DNA of 46,633 bases from Nocardiopsis alba DSM 43377 (lineage in GTDB: Bacteria > Actinomycetota > Actinomycetes > Streptosporangiales > Streptosporangiaceae): contig NZ_ANAC01000004.1 of the NCBI RefSeq assembly GCF_000341225.1, positions 1 through 46,633 of the forward strand, read 5' to 3'. Shown here piece by piece: positions 33,831 to 42,783 of this stretch; position 1 is the first letter of the stretch, and each line of letters opens with the position of its first letter. The notes beneath the pieces were generated by a model. The model saw only the letters and a list, made by a program, of their open reading frames with translations, searched no databases and was not told where the DNA came from. A program made the translations under genes and the position numbers.

Positions 33831-35582
33831 GTGAAACGGCGTGAACAGAGCCAGACCGAACAGCTTCGGCAAGCCCTGGCCGAACGCGAGGCCCAGCTTC
33901 AGGAGGCCCAGGCCCGCCTGGCGGCGCTGGAAGGGTCCACCTCCCTCCAAGTGGGGCGGGCTCTCACCGCGGCGGCCAAACGACCGGGCCGCTCCCTGGT
34001 CCGCCTGCCGCGCGACCTCTACCGTCTGTGGCGCCGCAGCGGTACCACCAACCACGCCGAACGCCGCCGGGTCGAACCGGTCCGCTCCTTCGACGCCGAA
34101 CGCCAGGAGGCCCGCCTCCTCACCGGCCTCGGAGGAGGAGGCACCGACCGTCTGGTCGCCGCTACCGTCGTGGGACCCGAGGTCCAGAAGGCCATCGACC
34201 CCTATCTGAGCTCGGTGGTGCTGCGCCCGCACGACGCGCAGATCGTCATGGACGCCGTCGACGTCGACCTTCTCCTGGTCTCGTCCTCGGCCGCCGCCCC
34301 CGGTTCCTCGTGGGCGCACGTGGGCGACCCGGCCGCCGTCGACCGCACCCGGGCCCTGCACTGGGTCCTGGAGTCCGCCGGCTCCCGAGGCATCCCCACC
34401 GTCCTCCTCGACGACGGGACCGCCCCGCCCGCACTGCGCAGGCTCGGCTTCGACCGCGTGTACAAGGGCGACGCCGGGGTGCCCCTGCACCTGTTCAACC
34501 CGGTCGCGGCCGAGCTCGCCCTCGGCCCCGAGGCGGTCTACGTCCGCACCGGCCCGGACACCGTCGTCCCCGACGTGCTCCTCGAACTCGGCGTGGGCGT
34601 GATCGACGTGGACTCGCCCGGACTGGCCGACGCCCTGCGCGCCGCGAACGTCGCGGTGATCCCCGAATCCACCCCCGGCGAGGCCGCCCTGCGGCGCCGG
34701 GCCTGGGCCTGCGGCACCCGGGTGGTCTCCCACCCGGCCGTCCCCGCCCCCGAGAGCGAGGACCTGACCGTCAGCGTTCCCCGACTGCGTTCGCTCGGCC
34801 CCACGCCGCGCGAGGTACGGACCATGCTCCGCCAGGTCTTCCTGGAGGAGGCCACCCCGGTCCGCCTGGCCACGCTCCTGGAGGGCCTCGACTTCTCCGA
34901 GGGGACCCCCGGCACCGAACTCCCGCTCAGCGGGCGTGGCGTCGCGGTCCTGGCCGACCCGGGCTCCGCGGAGGAGGCCGATCGACTCGCCGAGGACCTG
35001 CTCTCCTCGCGCCTGCGACCGGCCGAGGTCGTCGTCCCCGACACCGCGGGCCGGCTACCCGGCCTTCAACGGCTGCGGGCGGAGGGCGTCACCGTCCTCA
35101 CGGTCCACCTCTCGGCGCCCGACACCCCGGAGGAGCTGGAACGGGAGGCCGGCACCACCGGACCGGGCGGCCTGGCCCCCGGGCAGTGGGCCGCCCTGGC
35201 CGAACGCGCCACCAGACCTTGGGCCTACCTGTGGACCGGAACGATCGGCGGACACCGTCTGGTCGACCTCGTCTGCGCGGCCGAGTGCTCCGGCGCCGAC
35301 GCCGTCGGGATCCCCGACACCGCCGAACACGGAACCGAACCGGACGGGGGCGGGGAACGCGGCTTCTTCGACCGGAACACCGGGGTCCGACAGTACGTGT
35401 TCGTCACCGGGATCGAGCCCGAGCTGGCCCGCACCGACCTGCTCCGGAAGTCCTGGCACCCACGAGAATGGAACCGGCGCGGCACCCGACTCCTGGCCCT
35501 GGGACCGGACCACGGGACGGGGCCCGACGGCGACGACGAGGGTTCCACCCACGTCGACGCCTCCACGGGGGCCGTGGGTTGA
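33831..35582 (+). CDS. Coiled-coil protein with degenerate glycosyltransferase-like regions
   Basis: A 583-aa soluble protein from GTG 33831. Residues 1-40 form a coiled coil rich in Gln, Glu and Ala, followed by a basic segment (LTAAAKRPGRSLVRLPRDLYRLWRR form) that I have seen in front of actinobacterial surface-polysaccharide proteins. The middle has GT-B-like Rossmann pieces without clear catalytic residues. After about residue 365 a GT-A-like region appears (GVAVLADPGSAEEADRLAEDLL, then WAYLWTGTIGGHRLVDLV) in which the place of the DxD metal site reads TGTIGG. This suggests an inactive or scaffold transferase paired with the next gene. No firm family name can be given. Confidence 0.6.
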   Translation: MKRREQSQTEQLRQALAEREAQLQEAQARLAALEGSTSLQVGRALTAAAKRPGRSLVRLPRDLYRLWRRSGTTNHAERRRVEPVRSFDAERQEARLLTGLGGGGTDRLVAATVVGPEVQKAIDPYLSSVVLRPHDAQIVMDAVDVDLLLVSSSAAAPGSSWAHVGDPAAVDRTRALHWVLESAGSRGIPTVLLDDGTAPPALRRLGFDRVYKGDAGVPLHLFNPVAAELALGPEAVYVRTGPDTVVPDVLLELGVGVIDVDSPGLADALRAANVAVIPESTPGEAALRRRAWACGTRVVSHPAVPAPESEDLTVSVPRLRSLGPTPREVRTMLRQVFLEEATPVRLATLLEGLDFSEGTPGTELPLSGRGVAVLADPGSAEEADRLAEDLLSSRLRPAEVVVPDTAGRLPGLQRLRAEGVTVLTVHLSAPDTPEELEREAGTTGPGGLAPGQWAALAERATRPWAYLWTGTIGGHRLVDLVCAAECSGADAVGIPDTAEHGTEPDGGGERGFFDRNTGVRQYVFVTGIEPELARTDLLRKSWHPREWNRRGTRLLALGPDHGTGPDGDDEGSTHVDASTGAVG

Positions 35583-35721
35583 CCCCCGTCCGTTCGTCAC
35601 CCGCCGCCACCCTCGACGGACGCCCGCGGCGCGGTGACTCCCGTCCGTCGCCCGGCGGCGACGGCTCCGGCGCGGCGAACTCTCCCGCATGGGCCACCCA
35701 CCAGCATCCGAAGGGAAGAAC

Positions 35722-37941
35722 GTGAGCACAGTTCCTCCGCGCGCACTCTTGTACGGCGACGTGGACCTCAACATCATCGACGGTTCGGCGATCTGGGCGC
35801 AGTCGATGGCCCAGGCCCTGGCCGCGGCAGGTTGCGAGGTCACCTTGCTGTTGAAGGCGCCGGTGCGCACCGACCGGCTCACGGCGCCCTTGGAGGAGGT
35901 CCCCGGGGTCCGACTGGTCCGTCCCTACGAGGACCGTATGCTCTCCGACCTCGGTCCCCGGGGGATCACCCCCGAGCAGGCCGTGGAGCTGGCGGGACGA
36001 CTGCACGCCCGTAAGCCCTTCGACCTGGTGGTCGTCCGGGGCCGTCGGGTCGCCGGTCTGGCCGCCCAGGAGGAGGCCCTGTCCGGACGTCTGTGGACCT
36101 ACCTCACCGACTTCCCGCACAGCGTCGACGAACTGACCGCCACGGCCACCGCCGAACTCACCGAGATCGCCCTGGCCTCCCGCTTCCTGCTCTGCCAGAC
36201 CGAGGAACTGCGGGCGTTCCTGGAGACCACGGTGCCCGCCGCGTGCGGACGTTCGGTGCTCTTCCCCCCGGTCGTGGTGGTGCCCCCGGGCGTCTCCGCC
36301 GACGGACAGGTGCACGCCCGCACCCGCCTGACCTACACGGGCAAGTTCGCCCCGCGCTGGAACACCCTGGAGATGACCGGGCTGCCCGAGGAGCTCTCCC
36401 GTCTGGGAGTCGACTCGGAACTGGTGATGATCGGCGACAAGATCCACGCCGAACCCGCCGACTGGGCCAAACGGATGCGCAAGGCCCTGGAGGGCACGCC
36501 CAACGTGGACTGGCGCGGCGGTATGGCCCGCGCCGAGGCGCTGCGCCAGTCGGCCGAGTGCGACTTCGGGCTCTCCTGGCGCGACCCGGACATGGACGCG
36601 AGCCTGGAGCTGTCCACCAAGGTCCTGGAGCTGGGCGCGCTCGGCCTACCGGTGGTGCTCAACCGGACCCCCATGCACGAGGCGATGCTCGGTGAGGACT
36701 ACCCGCTCTTCGCGGGGGAGGACACCGCCTCGGTGGCCGCCGTGATCGCCCGCGCCTACAACGACCGCGCCGTGTACGCCGACGCGGCGGAACGCTGCCG
36801 GACGGCCGCCGCCGACCACGCCCTGGAGCGGGCCGCCGAACGACTGCGCGGCCACCTGGCCGAGGCCCTGCCGGCCGCCCCCGAGGGCACCGACCCCGAA
36901 CTGCCGTTGAAGGTGGTCATCGCCGGCCACGACCTGAAGTTCTTCACCCGCCTCGCCGAGTACCTCGACTCGCTGCCCGGTCTGGACGTGCGCATCGACG
37001 AGTGGGAGGGACTGAGCACCCACGACCAGTACCGTTCCCGCGAACTCGCCGCCTGGGCGGACGTGGTCATCTGTGAGTGGTGCGGCCCCAACGCCCTCTT
37101 CTACGCCAAGTGGAAGCGGCCCGAGCAGCGCCTGATCGTCCGCCTGCACCGTTTCGAGCTGTACGCGGAGTGGCCGCGCCGCCTGGACGTGTCCAAGGTC
37201 GACGCCGTGGTGTGCGTGAGCCCCCACTACGCGGACCTGACCCGCGAGATCACCGGCTGGCCCGCCGAGAAGGTGGTGGTCCTGCCCAACTGGGTGGACG
37301 ATCGCCAACTGGACCGTCCCAAGCTGGCGGGGGCCGAGTACTCGCTGGGCATGATCGGTATCGCGCCCTCCCGCAAACGCCTGGACCGAGGCCTGGACGT
37401 GCTCGCCGAGCTGCGACGTCTGGACCCGCGCTACACGATGTCGGTCAAGACCAAGCAGCCCTGGGAGTACTGGTGGATCTGGAACCGTCCTGAGGAGCGG
37501 ACCTACTTCGAACGGGTCTACCGGAGGATCCAGCGCGACGAGTCGCTCGCCTCAGGGGTGATCTTCGACCCCTTCGGCCCCGACGTGGCCACCTGGCTGC
37601 GCCGGGTCGGTTTCATGCTCTCCACCAGCGACGACGAGTCCTTCCACCTGGCGCCCGCCGAATGCGCGGCCTCCGGGGGAGTGCCGGCTCTGCTGCCGTG
37701 GCCCGGTTCGGACACCATCTACGACCCGCACTGGATCCACGACGATCCGGTGGCGATGGCCGAGGCGATCCACGCGACGGTCTCCGAGGGCCGGTTCGCC
37801 GAGGAGAGCGAACGCGCCCGCGCCGAGGTGACCTCGGTCTACGGCCTGGAGCGGGTGCGTTCCCTCTGGAGCGACCTGGTCGTCCAGGACCGGCTTCCCG
37901 AACAGGCCCCCTCCACCGCCCACGCCACCACCGGAGGCTGA
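35722..37941 (+). CDS. Tandem GT-B glycosyltransferase (two transferase domains in one chain)
   Basis: A 739-aa protein from GTG 35722 (AAGGGA upstream). Domain 1 (about 1-385) starts RALLYGDVDLNIIDGSAIW and has the second-lobe LTYTGKFAPRWNTLEM, VMIGDKIHAEPADW and LELSTKVLELGALGLPVVLNRTP-type signature. Domain 2 (about 394-735) starts LKVVIAGHDLKFFTRLAEYL, with VICEWCGPNALFYA, VVLPNWVDD, LGMIGIAPSRKRLDRGL and DDESFHLAPAECAASGG. Both look complete, so the protein may add two sugars in turn, as in other dual-domain polymerases, perhaps the repeat-unit enzyme of the ManNAcA polymer. Acceptors and donors cannot be read from sequence. Confidence 0.88.
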   Translation: MSTVPPRALLYGDVDLNIIDGSAIWAQSMAQALAAAGCEVTLLLKAPVRTDRLTAPLEEVPGVRLVRPYEDRMLSDLGPRGITPEQAVELAGRLHARKPFDLVVVRGRRVAGLAAQEEALSGRLWTYLTDFPHSVDELTATATAELTEIALASRFLLCQTEELRAFLETTVPAACGRSVLFPPVVVVPPGVSADGQVHARTRLTYTGKFAPRWNTLEMTGLPEELSRLGVDSELVMIGDKIHAEPADWAKRMRKALEGTPNVDWRGGMARAEALRQSAECDFGLSWRDPDMDASLELSTKVLELGALGLPVVLNRTPMHEAMLGEDYPLFAGEDTASVAAVIARAYNDRAVYADAAERCRTAAADHALERAAERLRGHLAEALPAAPEGTDPELPLKVVIAGHDLKFFTRLAEYLDSLPGLDVRIDEWEGLSTHDQYRSRELAAWADVVICEWCGPNALFYAKWKRPEQRLIVRLHRFELYAEWPRRLDVSKVDAVVCVSPHYADLTREITGWPAEKVVVLPNWVDDRQLDRPKLAGAEYSLGMIGIAPSRKRLDRGLDVLAELRRLDPRYTMSVKTKQPWEYWWIWNRPEERTYFERVYRRIQRDESLASGVIFDPFGPDVATWLRRVGFMLSTSDDESFHLAPAECAASGGVPALLPWPGSDTIYDPHWIHDDPVAMAEAIHATVSEGRFAEESERARAEVTSVYGLERVRSLWSDLVVQDRLPEQAPSTAHATTGG

Positions 37942-37975
37942 CCCTCGCCCTCGTCCTCCTACCCCCACCCCTGGA

Positions 37976-38055
37976 GTCGGGGTGGGAGGTCGTGTGGCGG
38001 TCACACCCTGCTGTGGTCGGGGTGGGAGATCGGGTGCGGGTTACACCCTGCTGTG
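37976..38055. repeat. Two tandem copies of a 40-bp unit
   Basis: Units 37976-38015 and 38016-38055 directly abut and match at 35 of 40 positions. Both begin GTCGGGGTGGGAG and end ACACCCTGCTGTG. Confidence 0.85.
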
Positions 38056-38105
38056 GCTGGGGCCCGAAAGTGTTCGCTTTGCGCCTCCGCTTCGCTTCGG
38101 CGCGT

Positions 38106-38208
38106 GTTCGGGCGCCAAGGGAGGGAGCGTTCTTCATCCTCGTCCACGCCTGGCTCGTTCCTCGCGGGCGGCTCGACTCGTCTTGCAGAACACTCCCGGC
38201 GCCCGAAC
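38106..38208. repeat. Long inverted repeat enclosing 53 bases
   Basis: GTTCGGGCGCC (38106-38116) is complementary to 38198-38208, and 38123-38133 pairs with 38187-38197 with one mismatch; a 6-base bulge (38117-38122) lies on the left arm. The stem is about 22 bp and encloses 38134-38186. Confidence 0.8.
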
Positions 38209-38350
38209 GGGCAACCCCCCGTGGCGAGGTAGGAGATCGCGTGCAGCGACCCCCTGGGGTACCGGAGGGTGCGGACTCCCACCTTCACCCCCAGGGGTGG
38301 GACCGGTACCCGCCCTCCTACCTCGACCCCCAGGGGGTGGAGGCACACCC

Positions 38351-39637
38351 CTAGACAGGCCCCGTCATCTTCGACAGGCCGCCGGCTCCGGCGGGCAGGA
38401 AGAGCGCGAAGGTGGTGGGCCTGGTCTGGACGAGTTCGATGCGGGCGCCTTCGGATTCGGCGATGTGGCGGGCGAGCGCCAGGCCGAGGCCGGTGCCTCC
38501 GCCGCCGCTGACCTCGCGTTCGAAGATGCGTCCGGAGAGGTGTTCGGGCACGCCCTCACCTTCGTCGCTGACCTCTATGCGGACGGACTGTCCGGTGTCG
38601 AGGCGGCGGATGGTGACGGTCCCGGCGCCGTGTTTGTAGGCGTTCTCGACGAGGGTCGCCAGGATCTGGGCGAGGTCGGCGGGGACGGTCATGGCGGTCA
38701 GGCCGGGGTCGCCGGTCACCAGGAGCCTGCGTTGTTCCTGCTGGAAGACGGGGGACCATTCGGCCTGGAGATGGTTGAGGACGGGGTCGAGGGCGACGGC
38801 CTCGACCTCGGGGTTCTGGCTCTTGCGGGCGCGGCCGAGCAGGCTTTCGACGGTCTCGGTGAGGCGTTCGGCCTGGGCGAGGGCCGCTTCTCCCTCTTCG
38901 CGTACGACCTCGGGGTTGCGGGCCTCGGCGATGATCTCCTCCAACCGCATGGTGAGCGCGGTCAGCGGGGTGCGCAGTTGGTGGGAGGCGTCGGTGGCGA
39001 AGTGGCGTTCGGTGGCGATGAGGCCTGCGATGCGTTCGGCGCTGCGGTCCAGGACCTCGGCGACGCGGTCGGCCTCCGGTATGCCGTAGCGGTGGCCCCA
39101 GGGCGTGGTGACGCCGGAGCCGAGACGTTCGGCGGTGGCCGCCAGGTCGACCAGGGGCAGGGTGAGCCTGCGGGCCTGGACCATGGACAGACCGACGGCG
39201 ACGCCGATGGCCAGCAGAGACAGTGAGGCGATGCCGAGCCAGGCCCGGATGACGCTCTCCTGAAGTGATTCGGAGTCGGTCCACACTTCGACGGTGGTGC
39301 CCGCCTCGGTGGTCGCCGAGCCCCGGATCAGCCCGGGGGAGTCCGCGGCGCGAGGATTGAGCCTCGGGTCTCCGGCCGTGAGCACGGTGGAACCGTCGGC
39401 GGTGGTGATCCGCACGTAACGGTCCTTGTACTCCCGGTCGATCGAGGTCAGGTCGACCTCGTCGTCCCGCTCGAGCATGTTGTCGATCTCGAAGCCGAGC
39501 AGCTCCGCCTCGCCCTCGATCTGGCGGCTGTTCTCGTCGTGCACCAGTTTGTAGGTGAGCGCACCCAGCGGCAGTCCGAGCAGCATGACGGCGATGACGG
39601 TCACCACCAGGGTGGAGAAAACCATCCGCCTGCGCAT
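38351..39637 (-). CDS. Two-component sensor histidine kinase
   Basis: Membrane kinase of 428 aa. Two helices (about 7-29 and 131-152) flank an extracytoplasmic sensor domain of about 100 residues; a HAMP-like segment follows. The phospho-acceptor is His219 in DASHQLRTPL, the ATPase has the N box at Asn332 (VENAYKHGAG), the G1 box DEGEGV and G2 GGGGTGLGLALA. It lies 64 bp after the response regulator gene on the same strand, so it is its partner. The sensor domain shows no named fold to me. Confidence 0.95.
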   Translation of the reverse strand: MRRRMVFSTLVVTVIAVMLLGLPLGALTYKLVHDENSRQIEGEAELLGFEIDNMLERDDEVDLTSIDREYKDRYVRITTADGSTVLTAGDPRLNPRAADSPGLIRGSATTEAGTTVEVWTDSESLQESVIRAWLGIASLSLLAIGVAVGLSMVQARRLTLPLVDLAATAERLGSGVTTPWGHRYGIPEADRVAEVLDRSAERIAGLIATERHFATDASHQLRTPLTALTMRLEEIIAEARNPEVVREEGEAALAQAERLTETVESLLGRARKSQNPEVEAVALDPVLNHLQAEWSPVFQQEQRRLLVTGDPGLTAMTVPADLAQILATLVENAYKHGAGTVTIRRLDTGQSVRIEVSDEGEGVPEHLSGRIFEREVSGGGGTGLGLALARHIAESEGARIELVQTRPTTFALFLPAGAGGLSKMTGPV

Positions 39638-39701
39638 GTCACCTCACGTCCGTCCGACCCGGGCGAGGTCGACCGGGGAACGCGTCGAACCCAAGATCGT
39701 G

Positions 39702-40370
39702 TCAGTCTCGTTCGAACCGGAAGCCGACGCCCCTGACGGTCGTGATGTAGGACGGCTGGTTGGCGTCGTCGCCGAGTTTGCGGCGCAGCCACGAGATGTG
39801 CATGTCGAGGGTCTTGGTCGACCCCCACCAGTTGGTGTCCCACACCTCGCGCATGATCTGTTCCCTGGTGACCACCTTGCCCGCGTCGCGTACGAGGACG
39901 CGGAGCAGGTCGAACTCCTTGGTGGTGAGCTGGAGTTCACGGTCGCCGAGCCAGGCTCTACGAGAGTCGTTGTCGATGCGGACCCCGTGGACGACGGGGA
40001 CCTCGGCTCCTCCGCGACGCAGCAGGGCGCGGACGCGGGCGAGGAGCTCGGCGAGCCGGAAGGGCTTGGTGACGTAGTCGTCGGCACCGGCGTCCAGGCC
40101 GACGACGGTGTCGACCTCGTCGGCGCGGGCGGTGAGGATGAGGATCGGCGTTCCGTGTCCTTCGGCGCGGAGACGACGTGCCACCTCCAGACCGTCCATC
40201 TCGGGCAGGCCGAGGTCCAGGACCATGAGGTCGATGTCTCCGGCGCGGGCGCGGTCGAGTGTCTCAACGCCGTTGACGGTCACGTCCACCGTGTAGCCCT
40301 CGCGGCGTAGCGCACGCGCGAGAGGCTCGGAGATCGAGACATCGTCTTCGGCCAGCAAAACGCAGGTCAT
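39702..40370 (-). CDS. OmpR/PhoB-family response regulator
   Basis: A 222-aa regulator. The receiver has the acidic pocket Glu8-Asp9-Asp10, the phosphorylated Asp52 in VLDLGLP, the switch Thr in LTARADE and the Lys in VTKPFR. A winged-helix DNA-binding domain covers about 128-220 (ELQLTTKEFDLLRVL, VSWLRRKLGD-type recognition region, then TVRGVGFRFE). I choose ATG 40370; the frame is open for 28 more codons upstream without family resemblance. It heads an operon with the kinase. The A+T-rich leader with a TTGACCG/CGGTCAA inverted repeat may be autoregulatory. Confidence 0.95.
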   Translation of the reverse strand: MTCVLLAEDDVSISEPLARALRREGYTVDVTVNGVETLDRARAGDIDLMVLDLGLPEMDGLEVARRLRAEGHGTPILILTARADEVDTVVGLDAGADDYVTKPFRLAELLARVRALLRRGGAEVPVVHGVRIDNDSRRAWLGDRELQLTTKEFDLLRVLVRDAGKVVTREQIMREVWDTNWWGSTKTLDMHISWLRRKLGDDANQPSYITTVRGVGFRFERD

Positions 40371-40431
40371 GGAGCCGATCGTAGGTCCAGGGTGGCGCAT
40401 TTCCCTATTATGCGCGCCGGATGGCCCAAGG

Positions 40432-40465
40432 TTGACCGAAAATACGCTAATCACATAACGGTCAA
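40432..40465 (-). promoter_or_regulatory. A+T-rich promoter region of the two-component operon with inverted repeat
   Basis: TTGACCG (40432-40438) and CGGTCAA (40459-40465) form an inverted repeat 62-95 bases upstream of the regulator start. Read on the minus strand, TTGACC followed by TATTTT at 15 bases may be a promoter. By hand count 40441-40500 has 22 of 60 G+C, by far the lowest I noticed in the window. Confidence 0.5.
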
Positions 40466-40577
40466 ATAGGTTAATCGGCTACGTAGATTCTTTTCTTTGG
40501 ACTTTCTTGGTGTGGTCGGGGAGGAACTCCGATGACGAAGAGTACCGCGCGCACGAAAAGAAGCACGGAACACGGAA

Positions 40578-40610
40578 AGGGGCCGACGCCCGTCATGGAC
40601 GTCGGCCCCT
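40578..40610 (-). terminator. Terminator after the 5'-nucleotidase gene
   Basis: Perfect 11-bp arms (40578-40588 and 40600-40610) with an 11-base loop, 26 bases past the stop; on the minus strand the stem is followed by TTT. Confidence 0.78.
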
Positions 40611-40635
40611 CGATCCCGGATCACCGGATCCTCGT

Positions 40636-42783
40636 TCAGCCCCTGCGGGGCACGACCTCGAAGGTCAGCGGACCCGCCAACACCTCACCGGTGTCGGTCA
40701 GCAGGTAGGCCCGGTGCTCGCCCGTGCCCAGCCCGCGGGTGTTCGTCACGGCACGGCCCTCGGACTTGTGGGCCTTGATCTCCGCGAAGGGGGCGTCGAC
40801 CCCCGGCTCGTCACCGCCGCGGAAGATCGCCACGACGTTCCCGGCGTCCGGGGCGTCGGTCGTGTAGCGCAGGTGCATCGCGATGCCGTCGCGGACCGGG
40901 GTCCGGTCCAGCTCCAGCGTGGAGGAGGGGTCGCCGCCCTCGCCTCCGTCGTCACCGGGGACGGTGGCCTCGTCACCCACCACGATGCGGCCGGAACCGC
41001 CCTCGGGGTAGTCCTCGGCACCGATCCGGCCCTCCAGGGTCTCGGTGACGAACAGCTCCAGGGCGCCCTGGTAGTTGGAGCCCACCACGGTGTAGTCGGC
41101 GCCGCGGAACGGGTACATGTCGCCGCCCCGCGCGGAGAAGTCGTTGGTGGCGATGGTGATGGGGTCGCCCTCCACGACCTCGCCGTCCTCGACCAGCACG
41201 GTCCCGTCGTGCAGGATCACGTTGCGCACGCGCTCGCCCGGGGTGAGGACGGTGCCCTCCTCGTCGACCACCTGCGCGGTGCGCTCGGGGTCGTAGGCGA
41301 AGTTGACCCCGCCGACCTGCATGAACCCGCCGTTGGCCGCCGGCGCGGCCACCACGCTCTGCTCCAGCAGTTCCTTGACCTGGGAGCGGGGGATGTCCGG
41401 GACCACCGCGACCTGGTTGGCGAACGGGGCGATGGAGTAGGTGTCCAGCACGGTGATCGGACCGGACGGGATGAGCGACGCGTTGCGGATGCCGCCACCG
41501 TTCTGGATACCGATCTGCGGCTCGGGAACCCCGTACTCGGCGGCGTTGCGCGCGCCTGTGTCCAGCAGGGCGTCGGCCATCAGGTTCCCCAGGTTGGTCT
41601 CCTGGGTGCGCACGCCGGGGGACTGGCGGCCTTCGAGGTCGACCTCGCTCTGAGCGATCTCGGTCTCGGCGAGTTCGTTCACGTGGTCGGCCACGGGGCC
41701 GGAGACGCGCTCCTCGATCTCCGGGTGCGGGGTGACGGAGCCGTCCACCACGACCGGACCGGAACGGTCGCCGACGGAGACCAGGTTCCCCTCGGCGTCG
41801 AAGTTGATGACGAGACGGCCCACGTACTTGTAGTTGGAGCCGGCCGTCACGATCGGGACGTCGACCCCGTCGGGGTTCTGGGCCACCAGCGGATAGGTGA
41901 GCGGCTCACCGGTCCCGGGGTGGGTGTTCACCGAGTCGCCGGGCACGAGGACGTCGTCCTCGGAGCCCATCACCTCGTGGCCGCCGCCCGCGACGATGGC
42001 GTCGACGTCGGTCAGCTCACGGGCGACCCGCTCCTCGTAGGTGATGTTCTGGAGGTGGGAGATCATGATGATCTTGTCCACCCCCTCCTCGGTGAGGCGG
42101 TCGACCTCGGCCTGCACCGGGCCGACGATCTCGTCCACGACCACGTCGCGGGAGCTGGTGATGGTGGCCAGCGGCGGGTAGAGGGCGCCGACGATGCCCA
42201 CCTGCTCGCCATTGGCGTCCACGACGGTGCTCGGGGCGATCCTGCCGGAGGCCTCGTGCGCGGCCAGCCCGGGCTCGGCGGACACGTCCACGTTGGCGGC
42301 GACCACGGTGGTGTCCTCGGACAGTTCACCGATGAAGTCGGCGTACAGGTCGGGGCCGAAGTCGAACTCGTGGTTGCCCATGGAGATCGCGTCGTAGCCG
42401 ACGTAGGAGGCGCCGATCGCGTCGTAGAAGGGGGCGTCCTCCTCCAGGGAGGCGGCGAGCTCCGGGCCGGGCAGGTACATGTCACCGGAGTTGACGGTGA
42501 CCACGCCGCGGTTCTCGGACTCGCCGGCCTCGGCGTCGACGCCGGCGTTCTCGTCCTCACGCAGCTCTTGGACGAGGGTGCCGAACCGGGCGGCCCCGCC
42601 GTATTCCGGATCGGCGGGGGCACCCAGCAGCGCCGACTCGGGGTCGTTCGCGTGCAGGACGGTGAGGGTGAAGGCCGCCTCGTCGGAGGCGTTCATGGGT
42701 TCGGCCGCGGCGGCCGGCGCTAGGGGCACCACCAGCGCGCCGCTCAGGAACAGTGCGCCGGAGGCACGCACGAGTCTGGACAT
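40636..42783 (-). CDS. Secreted 5'-nucleotidase / 2',3'-cyclic phosphodiesterase (UshA-like)
   Basis: Exported metallophosphoesterase of 715 aa. A Sec signal peptide covers about 1-27 (cleavage after AAAA). The catalytic domain has VLHANDPES (42-50), NSGDMYLPG, GNHEFDFG (136-143), MISHLQN and AGGGHEVMG; the second domain (about 365-590) has the substrate motif NGGGIRN and ARGGDMYPF, which stacks the base. A C-terminal beta domain of about 100 residues follows an acidic linker. In the first motif the usual His of NDxHG is replaced by Glu (NDPES). It would release phosphate and nucleosides from extracellular nucleotides. Probable phosphate control is discussed under the site at 42839. Confidence 0.93.
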   Translation of the reverse strand: MSRLVRASGALFLSGALVVPLAPAAAAEPMNASDEAAFTLTVLHANDPESALLGAPADPEYGGAARFGTLVQELREDENAGVDAEAGESENRGVVTVNSGDMYLPGPELAASLEEDAPFYDAIGASYVGYDAISMGNHEFDFGPDLYADFIGELSEDTTVVAANVDVSAEPGLAAHEASGRIAPSTVVDANGEQVGIVGALYPPLATITSSRDVVVDEIVGPVQAEVDRLTEEGVDKIIMISHLQNITYEERVARELTDVDAIVAGGGHEVMGSEDDVLVPGDSVNTHPGTGEPLTYPLVAQNPDGVDVPIVTAGSNYKYVGRLVINFDAEGNLVSVGDRSGPVVVDGSVTPHPEIEERVSGPVADHVNELAETEIAQSEVDLEGRQSPGVRTQETNLGNLMADALLDTGARNAAEYGVPEPQIGIQNGGGIRNASLIPSGPITVLDTYSIAPFANQVAVVPDIPRSQVKELLEQSVVAAPAANGGFMQVGGVNFAYDPERTAQVVDEEGTVLTPGERVRNVILHDGTVLVEDGEVVEGDPITIATNDFSARGGDMYPFRGADYTVVGSNYQGALELFVTETLEGRIGAEDYPEGGSGRIVVGDEATVPGDDGGEGGDPSSTLELDRTPVRDGIAMHLRYTTDAPDAGNVVAIFRGGDEPGVDAPFAEIKAHKSEGRAVTNTRGLGTGEHRAYLLTDTGEVLAGPLTFEVVPRRG

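Larger units (their letters stand above)
37942..38350. other. 409-bp non-coding region full of direct and inverted repeats
   Basis: Space between convergent genes with no convincing protein. It holds a tandem 40-bp repeat (37976-38055), a long imperfect stem (38106-38208), a more distant related copy of the 40-bp unit near 38223-38250 and a pair of complementary GGGTACCGG/CCGGTACCC blocks near 38258 and 38305. The whole looks like an intergenic repeat element or a structured double terminator. Confidence 0.65.

Noticed and set aside
32358..34733. 791-codon open frame opposite wecB and its neighbour
   Set aside because: It crosses two well-supported genes and has no recognisable domain or good start.
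38001..38348. Short open frames on both strands in the repeat region
   Set aside because: They have no ribosome sites, and their Pro/His/Arg-rich products simply follow the repeats.
40507..42723. 738-codon open frame opposite the 5'-nucleotidase
   Set aside because: The secreted nucleotidase with signal peptide and full motifs is clear on the minus strand; the antisense product is Val/Gly/His-rich noise.
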